Origin: Desulfovibrio inopinatus DSM 10711
GTDB lineage: Bacteria; Desulfobacterota; Desulfovibrionia; Desulfovibrionales; Desulfovibrionaceae
Reading direction: 5' to 3'
DNA length: 64,000 nucleotides
Assembly (NCBI RefSeq): GCF_000429305.1
Contig: NZ_AUBP01000002.1
Coordinates: forward strand, 310,001-374,000
Shown here: piece after piece, positions 51,874 through 61,600 of the stretch
Layout: the number at the start of each line of letters is the position of its first letter
How positions within the stretch are numbered: the stretch's first letter is position 1
Translations under genes and position numbers: made by a program
The notes under the pieces: model-generated
Told to the model about the DNA's origin: nothing
The model's database searches: none
Seen by the model: the letters and a program-made list of their open reading frames with translations, nothing else

Positions 51874-53961
51874 ATGAGGAGTTTAGGGGTCCAATTTATG
51901 GCAATAATGTTTTTGCTCTTCACTATGCCCGTCTTTGCTGCAGACAATGCGGATGAGGAGAGCATTACACCATCTATGGACATGGATGCCATTGTTGTAC
52001 GGGCAGATAAAATGCAGGAAGATGTACAATCAATTCCATCTAGTGTTTCCGTTCTTTCTTCAGATGATGTTGAAATACGTCAGGTAGAAAAAACAAAAGA
52101 TATTTTCAAAGTAAATCCTAATATGTTTTTTGTAAAATCTGGACCAGATGCTCATGAAGGAGATTCTTTTGCTTCTGTTCGTGGAATCACTTCTTTTATG
52201 AGTGGAGCTCCTGTTTTGGGATTTTACGTAGATGACATTTATTATCCTGGTTATGAGATTCCACTTTTCGACGTGGACAGAGTTGAAGTGCTTCGTGGAC
52301 CACAAGGGACGCTTTATGGGCGTAATAGTGAAGCGGGAATCATTAGTATTTTTACAAAGAAAGCCAATAAAGATGTTTGGGAAGGCAAGCTGACTGAAAC
52401 GTACGGAAGTTACAATACAACGACGACGACAGGCATGGTGTCCGGTCCGTTAGTTCGTGATGTCTTGTCTATGCGAATTGCAGGGCAATTCGAACATAGC
52501 GATGGATACTTCAAAAATGATCATTCTGGCTCGAATACAGTTGATCAGCATGATGATTGGGTCGGGCGTGCGTCGTTTGATTGGTCTCCCAGTACGGATT
52601 TCAGGCTGACACTGAATGTGGATGGGGAGGCTTACGAGGGAAATTATGCTGAATTTAACACTCTGTCCAAAGTATACTCTGATCCTCATGAAGTTGATGT
52701 GGATTGGGATGGATTAGCACGCAGGCGAGCATTGGGGGCATCACTACGAGCTGAATGGAATTTTGATTCAGCAAAATTGCTCTCAATCACAAGTGTTCGC
52801 GACACACATTCACGTGGTGACCAGGATATGGACTTCACCATAGAAGATTTGACGCGCTATTATATCACTGAAAACAATCAAATGTTTACGCAAGAATTTC
52901 GCCTCCAATCCCCGGAAGAAAGTGACAGCCCATTTAAATGGTTAGTTGGCACTTTTATGTTCGCTGAGTCAGACATGCTACGCTACAAATATGCAGCCGG
53001 CAGTGCAGATCCTTATGTTGCCAATAACTATTATTTTCAGAGAGGGACCACAAGCAGCAGAGGCCTCGCCGTGTTTGGGCAAGGTGTATATTCATTCGGC
53101 CCTGTCGATCTGACTTTAGGGCTTCGATATGATTACGAAAATAAAGATTTTTATTATACGAATGGTGCAACCCCCGCGATGGTTGAAATGTGGGGCATGA
53201 CCAATGCAACAGGAAGTAACAGCAACTCATACGGAGCATGGCTCCCTAAAGCCGCTTTAAGTTGGCACGCCACCGATAATCTCATGCCCTATGCCAGTGT
53301 TTCAAGAGGGTATCGTGGTGGTGGATTTAACCTCGCACAAAATACAGGCTCGGCCTACGACCCGGAATATACCTGGAACTTTGAGGCGGGGGTAAAAACA
53401 CAATGGCTTGAGAATAAGCTGAAATTTAACTTTTCTGCATTTTATATCGATTGGACGGATATTCAAGTCCTACAGCCGAATTACCCTAATTTCGCCATAG
53501 AAAATGCGGGGAAAGCCTATAGCCAAGGGCTTGAAGCGCAGTTCTCATGGAATGTCGTGCCAGGCCTGAACCTTTACGGTAACGCCGGTTACACGGACGC
53601 GCGTTTTGTTGAGTACTCAGATGATGACGGCGATTACTCCGGCAATCGAATCCCCAACGTACCGAGATATACTGCAACTTTTGGCGGTGTATACCGCTTT
53701 CTCGATAATTATATGGTGAATGCGGATATAATGACTGTAGGTGACATAGAATGGGATTCAGCAAATTCAGAAAGCCAAGATATATACAACATTCTCAATG
53801 CTAAAATTGGATATGAAGGAGACAATATAGACGTTTATCTGTGGGGCAAAAACCTTTTTAACGTGAATTATGCAACGCGTGCTTTCATCATGAATGACCA
53901 GTGGTACGGTCGTGCAGGGGACCCGCTTCGTGTCGGTATAACACTCAGTTATAGATTTTAA
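51874..53961 (+). CDS. TonB-dependent outer-membrane siderophore receptor
   Basis: 695 aa, start supported by GAAAGGGAG. Signal peptide (FMAIMFLLFTMPVFA), TonB-box-like DAIVVRA after cleavage, plug domain (IPSSVSVLSSDDVEI, VEVLRGPQGTLYGRNSEAG) and a 22-strand barrel ending in SYRF. Size and features are in the FyuA/FepA class. It probably imports the ferric product of the adjacent megasynthase into the periplasm, using TonB. Preceded by Fur-like boxes. Confidence 0.92.
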   Translation: MRSLGVQFMAIMFLLFTMPVFAADNADEESITPSMDMDAIVVRADKMQEDVQSIPSSVSVLSSDDVEIRQVEKTKDIFKVNPNMFFVKSGPDAHEGDSFASVRGITSFMSGAPVLGFYVDDIYYPGYEIPLFDVDRVEVLRGPQGTLYGRNSEAGIISIFTKKANKDVWEGKLTETYGSYNTTTTTGMVSGPLVRDVLSMRIAGQFEHSDGYFKNDHSGSNTVDQHDDWVGRASFDWSPSTDFRLTLNVDGEAYEGNYAEFNTLSKVYSDPHEVDVDWDGLARRRALGASLRAEWNFDSAKLLSITSVRDTHSRGDQDMDFTIEDLTRYYITENNQMFTQEFRLQSPEESDSPFKWLVGTFMFAESDMLRYKYAAGSADPYVANNYYFQRGTTSSRGLAVFGQGVYSFGPVDLTLGLRYDYENKDFYYTNGATPAMVEMWGMTNATGSNSNSYGAWLPKAALSWHATDNLMPYASVSRGYRGGGFNLAQNTGSAYDPEYTWNFEAGVKTQWLENKLKFNFSAFYIDWTDIQVLQPNYPNFAIENAGKAYSQGLEAQFSWNVVPGLNLYGNAGYTDARFVEYSDDDGDYSGNRIPNVPRYTATFGGVYRFLDNYMVNADIMTVGDIEWDSANSESQDIYNILNAKIGYEGDNIDVYLWGKNLFNVNYATRAFIMNDQWYGRAGDPLRVGITLSYRF

Positions 53962-53986
53962 CTAGCTATAATCGATGGAGGAAACG

Positions 53987-54730
53987 ATGGGAAATTCGAA
54001 AGAAATATATGCAGACGCTGGAGAATTCTATGACGTCGTATGCGATGAACAGTGGCGTCTTCGTAAAGATTCTTTCCAGCAGGTTCTTTCTCAACTCAAT
54101 GGAATTACAGGATCTATTGTCGATATCGGTGCAGGAACCGGCCATGGTGTTTTGGCTGCTGCTGAGGTTCTGCCGGAGGTGGACATTTTTGCTGTGGAAC
54201 CATCACCCACTATGCGCACAGCTTTGCTTTCTCGAATCATGCAGACAGGGGATCTCCGGAAACGGGTCTCGGTGATCCCGTCAGCTTTCGAGGATGTCGA
54301 TTTACCAAAAGAGATTCGTGCACTTCTTCTTTTGGGGTGTGTGGGATTTGTTGACGACGGTGCCAGAAAAAAATTTTGGAAAAAGCTTGCGCTTCATATG
54401 CCCCCCGGAGGGATTGTCCTTTTTGATGTGATGATGATCAGTACGCCTCAACATGTGGAAAAAATGCGTTTGGCTGAAATTCCTGTGGGATACAATACAT
54501 ATCACGTTTGGATTGAAGGAATACCAGAGGACGAACAGCATGAGAAATGGTTGCTTACTTATCAGATTACTACAGATGAAAGAGTGCTGTTGGAACGACG
54601 TGTGGAATTTTTATGGCGAACGTTAGGGCTTGAGGATGTCGCTCGCGAAGCCGAACCGTATGGTTTTGCTTTTGAGCCGCTAACCGACACGCTCATTCCT
54701 TCGGCAGTGTTACGCAGGACAGCGGCATAA
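53987..54730 (+). CDS. SAM-dependent methyltransferase of the siderophore locus
   Basis: 247 aa from the ATG at 53987 (GGAGGAA upstream). SAM motif SIVDIGAGTGHGVLAAAE and the acidic VEPSPTMRTAL follow class I rules; GGIVLFDVMM is the post-motif strand. It lies 25 bases after the receptor and 2 bases before the PPTase gene. It may tailor the siderophore scaffold. The real substrate is unknown. Confidence 0.82.
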   Translation: MGNSKEIYADAGEFYDVVCDEQWRLRKDSFQQVLSQLNGITGSIVDIGAGTGHGVLAAAEVLPEVDIFAVEPSPTMRTALLSRIMQTGDLRKRVSVIPSAFEDVDLPKEIRALLLLGCVGFVDDGARKKFWKKLALHMPPGGIVLFDVMMISTPQHVEKMRLAEIPVGYNTYHVWIEGIPEDEQHEKWLLTYQITTDERVLLERRVEFLWRTLGLEDVAREAEPYGFAFEPLTDTLIPSAVLRRTAA

Positions 54731-54732
54731 GG

Positions 54733-55452
54733 ATGGAAGGTATGGATATGAAACGGTTTCGTGTCTCTCCTGATAAAAATGAGAGCGTGGACGTCTTGTT
54801 TTTTCGACTGAATGGTGAATGGGGCGAACATGACCTGAAATCGTTTCTCTCCTGCCTTGATCCCACTGAACGGCAACATGCGTTGGAACGGAAAGGTTGT
54901 ATTCAGACTCGTTATATTCGTGCCCATGGGGGGCTAAGGCATATATTGAGTGCTGCAGTGTCTTTGCCTCCAGAGGAAATCGCTTACGTTTATAACCACT
55001 ATGGCAAGCCTGCAATAAAGTCTGGAAACATATTTTTCAATATGTCGCATTCAGATCAATTCTGCATGGTGGGCCTTTCCAACAGATATGCCATTGGGGT
55101 GGACGTACAGAAACATGTTCCTCTGGATAATATACGAGCGCTTGCCAAAGAAGTTTTTTCTTCGGAGGAATGCCGACTCCTCGAAAGAACATTACCCAAG
55201 CAACGACACATCACTTTTTTTAACATGTGGGCTCGCAAAGAAGCATTGCTTAAATATTTCGGCATTGGAATGGCAGAGCGCCCGTGGGATTGGACTGTTC
55301 GACCACGAGGAAGGCGGGAAGCGAGTTCCATCTATATGGGAGAGAAGAAGCTTCCAATAAAACTCTATTCTGGAAATGTCCAAGGCGTTCTTTCTTGGGG
55401 AATTGCTTGGGGACCATTGAAAATTTCATCTTGTCAGCATTCTTGTGTGTAA
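54733..55452 (+). CDS. Sfp-type 4'-phosphopantetheinyl transferase
   Basis: 239 aa. Family motifs: NMSHSDQFCMVG, IGVDVQKHVPL (Mg-binding Asp) and MWARKEALLKYFGIGM (WxxKEA). It activates the carrier domains of the adjacent PKS-NRPS by attaching phosphopantetheine to serine. An ATG at 54742 is an alternative start. Starts 2 bases after the methyltransferase gene. Confidence 0.92.
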   Translation: MEGMDMKRFRVSPDKNESVDVLFFRLNGEWGEHDLKSFLSCLDPTERQHALERKGCIQTRYIRAHGGLRHILSAAVSLPPEEIAYVYNHYGKPAIKSGNIFFNMSHSDQFCMVGLSNRYAIGVDVQKHVPLDNIRALAKEVFSSEECRLLERTLPKQRHITFFNMWARKEALLKYFGIGMAERPWDWTVRPRGRREASSIYMGEKKLPIKLYSGNVQGVLSWGIAWGPLKISSCQHSCV

Positions 55453-55694
55453 TTGTCATATGACAAACAAAACTCATATAGGTGTGTACGATCATGTGTA
55501 AGATAAGTATGAATATTACATGTTTTTTGTATGGGTTTATCTGTGAAAAAATGATCTTGAGCAATAGATGTTTAATTTTTTACATCGGAGATGACTGTAT
55601 TTCCAGCAATTTCAAAAGAAAACATAGTTTGTGTCTGGTGTGGAGTATAAGAGAGTGGCTTAAGAATAGAATGTAGCTGTATCAGGAGATTACG

Positions 55695-58600
55695 ATGGCG
55701 GAATACCAAAGAATACTGCATCATATTCTCAAACTTATAGAAAAGCGCGTTGTGACGTCACAATCTGTGGATGTACATACGCCATTTACATCGTTGGGAA
55801 TGACATCGTTGATCCTAACGGACTTTCTTGCAGAACTCAAAGAAGAAGCAGGGTTATCATTTCATGTTGCCGAGGCTTTTTCTTGCCTCACTCCGGCGCG
55901 GTTGGCTCAATGGCTTCGTCATTATTCCAATGCAAAAGCGACGTTATCCCTCGCGAATTGCGAATTGAAACACGATTCACATGCAGCACAGCAGGCCATT
56001 GCTGTTATCGGAATGAGTTGTCGCTTCCCCGGTCTGTCAGATACTTTAGAAAATGGTCCTAAAGCCTTTTGGAATACGTTAGTTCAGGGATATGATCCTA
56101 TTCGCTCTATTCCTCAGGATCGTTGGGACAGCGAACGAGAAAAGAGTGATGGATCGATTTCTACCTTTGGTGGATTCCTTAAAAATGTAGATCTTTTTGA
56201 CGCCTCCTTTTTTTCTATCTCACCGCGTGAAGCGGCAGTCATGGACCCACAGCAGCGCATTGCTCTGGAATTGTGTCATCATGCTTTAGAGCATGCGGGA
56301 ATCGCCCCGGGTCAGCTTTGTGGTTCTGCTACAGGTGTTTTTTGGGGCGTGGCCGATTCGGAATATAGTCGCCTGCTGTTGAGCACAAACATGGCTCAAG
56401 ATATGTATATGTATACTGGAGCTGCGTCTTCGCTTATCCCCGGCCGAATTGCATACCACCTCGATGTGCATGGGCCATGCATAGGCGTGGATACTGCAAG
56501 CTCCGGATCACTTCACGCTTTACATTTGGCAGTACAGAGTCTTCGTGCCGGTGAATGCAGGCAATCTCTGGTAGGAAGCGTCAATCTGATCCTCTCTCCG
56601 GAAAAACATCGGATGATGTCCAGTGCCGGCGTTATGGCCACAGATGGGAGGTGCAAGACTTTTGATGCATCGGCGGACGGTTATGTACGGGCTGAAGGCG
56701 GGGGCGTTCTTGTTTTAAAAAATTTGGACGATGCTCTTACTGATGGCGATCGGATACTGGGAGTCATACGAGGAACCGGCATTACACACGATGGCCGTAG
56801 CAACGGCCTCACCAGCCCAAGCGGAGAAGCACAGGTTCACATGCTGCGTTTAGCACTGCGGGATGCTGGCCTGACTCCGGATGCCGTAGATTACATTGAG
56901 TGCCATGGAACAGGCACCTATGTGGGTGATCCTGTTGAAGCACGCGCCATTGCCTCTGTTTTTCAAGAACGAGATCCGGCACGACCGCTTTTACTCGGGT
57001 CGGTCAAAAGTAATATCGGTCATCTCGAACAAGCTGCAGGTATTGCCGGTATCATCAAGATCCTGCTCGCTTTTGAACATGAAATTTTACCGGCGAACCT
57101 TCATTTTTTACAAGAAAATCCTTTGCTTGATCTCGCCTCTATTCCTGCATGCGTGGTGTCTCAATCCTTACCTTGGAAGCGTGGCCCCCATAAACGTGTC
57201 GCTGGAGTAAGTAGCTTCGGTCTTGGAGGGGCCAATGCCCATGTATTATTGGAGGAAGCGCCGAAGTCATTCCCCCCTACAGGACAATTAAGCTACCCAC
57301 AACATATCCTTCCTTTGTCTGCAAAAACACCCGGTGCTTTAACCGTCCTGCAAAATCGAATGACTTCTTTTTTGCGAGAAAAAGCAGGAGAATCCCGGGA
57401 CGCTCCCTATATCGAAAGTATTTGTCATACCGCACAGCAAGGAAGAGATCATTTTACCTTTCGAACCTTTTCGGTGGGAGCAAATTTAGAATCATTAGCC
57501 ACCACAGTGGAAAACGCCGAGCTTCCGGTTCAAGCTGCTGCAGTGCACACGTCCGAATACGCTCCTAATATACCGAAAGTCGCTTTTCTTTTTACAGGGC
57601 AAGGAGCGCAACGAAGCGGTATGGGAAAAGAGATTCTGGTGCATCCTGTTTTTCGAGACGTAATGGAGGAGTGCGCTACATACATGGAGAACATGCTTGA
57701 TCTCCCTCTCTTTCATCTACTTTTTGATAAAGAACATGCTTCAAAACTCCAGCAGACATCATATGCACAGCCGGCACTTTTCTCGTTGGAATATGCTCTT
57801 GCTCAGCTTTGGTTGGCTTGGGGCATAGAGCCGGTAGCTCTCATAGGGCACAGTCTTGGTGAATATACAGCGGCTTGCCTGGCAGGAGTTTTTTCTCTCG
57901 AAGATGCTTGTCGGCTTGTTGTCGCTCGGGGACATCTTATGCAACAGAGCCAACCAGGAGGAATGGCAGCTGTGTTTGCAAGTCCCCTTCGTATATATGA
58001 AATTTTGCATACCGAATTTTTTGACACAAGCGTGGCAGCTATCAATGGGCCGGAACAGACCGTTATCTCTGGCGAAAATTTAGACGACGTCCTGACTTGT
58101 CTTCAGGACCTCGGCATCAGTGTACGACGTTTGCCTGTAGCACAAGCATTCCATTCACGCCTTATGGACTCTATTCTTGATCAATTTGAGGCCGTAGCGA
58201 GCACTGTAACATATAGAACGCCAACCTTGCCGATTATCTCCAATCTTACAGGAGCATTTGCCGGTTCGAACACATTGATGACGCCTCGGTATTGGCGTGA
58301 TCATATCCGTAATACAGTGTTATTTGCTGATGGGATGCGTGCTCTTGGGACTTTGGGATGCACGCACATGGTGGAAATCGGCCCGGCTCCGGTATTGTGC
58401 AATATGGGACGACGTATTTTAAATGATCCCGTTTTGCGCTGGATTCCTTCCATGGAAGATGGAAATGAATGGCAGAGTTTGCTTCATAGTCTGGGACGAC
58501 TTTATGTTGATGGAATAAATCCGTTTTGGAAAGCTGTGCATCCATATCAGGACAAGGCCAAAGCGACTTTGCCCCATTATCCTTTTGAACGTTCTCGCTA

Positions 58601-61600
58601 TTGGGCTCTTTCCAAACCGGCCAATGTGCAGGCCGCTTCCAAAGAAGAAGTAAACAATCATATAACTGATGCTTCTTCCTCTCTTTTCGAGTCAACACCA
58701 GTCAAGCCTCAAGAAGATGAAATCTCTTCAACGATCAGCTCTGTGTGGAATGAGAATGACAAAAGTATGGTTGGTCGATTGGAGGCATGGGTAAAGCAAA
58801 TTTTGCGCATACCGGAACAAACACAGCTCCAGCGAGATCAGTCTCTTACCGTCTTTGGGATGGACTCGTTGATGGCTATGGAACTGGTTACGCGTATAAA
58901 AAAAGAGGTGCATGTTTCCTTACGGTTGGCGGATATCATGCAAAGTAAGGGGATTCGTCAGCTTGCGGCGCTTCTAGAGCAAAATCTGGTAACTGAAGTC
59001 GATGTTTCTGATCAGGAACAAACGCTTGAAAATGACCCTCATTCGCAATCGATTGGGGCCGTGGAATTTCCAAAAGTCATACACAAGGCTGAACACAGAT
59101 GGGAGCCATTTCCGTTAACATCGGTGCAGCATGCATATTGGGTAGGGCGTAATGGAGGATTGGAACTGGGTGATGTTTCGTGTTTCATATATGCAGAAGT
59201 GGAAATGCCACATGTGGACATCTCCCGTCTTGAATCCTCTCTTAACAATGTGATTCAACGGCATGACGCTTTACGGACTATTATTCGTTCCGATGGATTA
59301 CAAAAGGTGCTTGCCGATACGCCTCCATATGTCATTGCCATAGAAGATCTTCAAATGTGCTCATTATCGGAGCGTGAAGAACGTCTTGAGTCGCTACGCA
59401 ATGAACTCTCCCATCAAAACAGAGACGCAACAACATGGCCTCTTTTTGACGTGCGCGTTACACGCTTACCCGATGGCATACGTCTCCATGTAGGACTTGA
59501 TCTTTTGATAGCGGATGGTTGGAGCTTTGGTCTTCTTTTACGAGATTTGTTGCATGGCTATGTTCAACCGCACGAGTCTTTGCCTGTACCGGGGCTTACA
59601 TTCCGTGACTATGTCATAGCCCGACAAACATTTTGTAATTCAGACCAATATGCGGCTTCGGAGCGCTATTGGGAAAAACGTTTTGACGAAATCCCTCCCG
59701 GGCCGGACCTCCCTTTGGCGAGTTCTGCGCCCGCCATGACTCAAACTCGTTTTAAGCGCCACACGGGAGAACTCGCATTCGCACAATGGAGAGCTCTTCA
59801 GGCGCGAGCCCGTGAATACGGCGTGACGCCATCCGGCGTATTGCTGGCGGCTTTTTCTACCATCCTTGCCCAATGGAGTCAGCAGGACCATTTTAGTCTT
59901 ATGCTGACACTGTTCAATCGCCTCCCCGTACATGAAGATATTCATGAAGTGGTAGGTGACTTCACTTCATTGTTGCTTTTACGTGTGGCTGTAGAAGGCT
60001 ATTCTTTCGGGTCTCATGCAACAGCACTGCAACAACAGATTTGGGAAGATATGGATCATAGGCATATGTGCGCCGTTGACGTGTTGCGCCTGTTAAAACA
60101 ACGGTCAGATCTGGGCAAAGGAAGTTATGCTCCGGTTGTTTTTACAAGTTTACTTCCTCTTACTGCAGACAACGGCAATCTGGCGAATGCGTTAGATGCA
60201 CTTGAAAAGATAGAGAATGATGTCCGTGTCGTCCATTGTATTACGCAGACTCCTCAGGTTCGGCTGGATCATCAGGTCTATGAGCGTAAAGGAACATTGT
60301 GTTTCAATTGGGATGTTGCTCAAGGCGTTTTCCCGCCGCGCATGATTGAAGATATGATGGAGGCATATACTGCATTGTTGCTCCGGTTGGCGACCGATGC
60401 CGATGTTTGGGAACAGCCCGTCGATACCGCATTGCCCGAACGACAACAGCATATCCGGAATACAGTTAATGCGACACAAAGAGACCTTCCGGAGACCATA
60501 TTACATGCAGGTTTCCTTGAGCATGCCACGGAACATCCTGAACGGACAGCTATTATCCTGCCCGGAGCAAAGAAAACATACGGTGAAGTGCTTGCTCTCG
60601 CTTGGGATGTTGTTCGTTGGCTCCAAGAAAATGCAATGGAGCCCGGCAGCATCGTGGCGGTGATTTCGGATGGATGGCGTAAAATTCCTGCCGCACTGGG
60701 CGTACTTTTAGCCGGAGGCGTATATCTACCTCTCGCACCTGATGCACCAGCGCAGAGATCTTTAGATACGCTACAGCATGCAGGCGTCAGACATATCCTC
60801 GGTGATGCCGCCACCTTGAAGAATCTTCGAGAATTCGAAGGAACTGCCTTTTCTTTGGAAGCCATGGCACAACGGGAACCACAACGAGTGGCAACAGCCT
60901 CACCACAGCAAACAGCCTATGTCATTTACACGTCCGGTTCTACAGGCAAACCCAAAGGGGTTGTTATAAAGCATGCCGCTGCATGTAACACGATACTTGA
61001 TATCAATCAGCGTCACAGCGTGGGACCAAGCGACAGAATATTGGGCCTTTCACGGCTGAATTTTGACCTTTCCGTGTACGATATTTGGGGCGCATTTCAG
61101 GTCGGTGCAGCCATTGTTGTCCCGACACCGGAAGACAGAAAAGATCCGGCCCATTGGCTGAATCTCATGGAAGAGGCCGGCGTGACCATCTGGAATTCCG
61201 TCCCCGCACTGATGACGATGTTGTTAGACTATAGCGGACTGGCGGATATAGACATACCAACTTCGTTACGACTTGTTCTCCTTAGCGGTGACTGGATTCC
61301 TCTGGATTTGCCGCAACGGCTGTGGAGCAAAGCACCCAATGTAAAAATTGTGGGTATGGGAGGAGCGACCGAAGCTTCTATCTGGTCAAATTCCTTCGAT
61401 ATCATTGAAGTATCTCCCCAATGGATGAGCATTCCTTATGGGTTTCCTTTGGCGAATCAAGGATTTCACGTTTTAGATAGACACCTGAAACATAGACCGG
61501 AATGGGTTCCAGGGGATCTCTACATTATCGGAAAAGGACTGGCAGAAGGGTATTTCAAAGATACATCTTTGACTGAGGCGAGTTTTATTTATCATCCGGT

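Noticed and set aside
57574-58990. Reductive domains (KR, DH, ER) between AT and ACP of the megasynthase
   Set aside because: The AT is followed by a short linker and the ACP with no Rossmann or hot-dog motif, so the polyketide step is non-reducing within this module.
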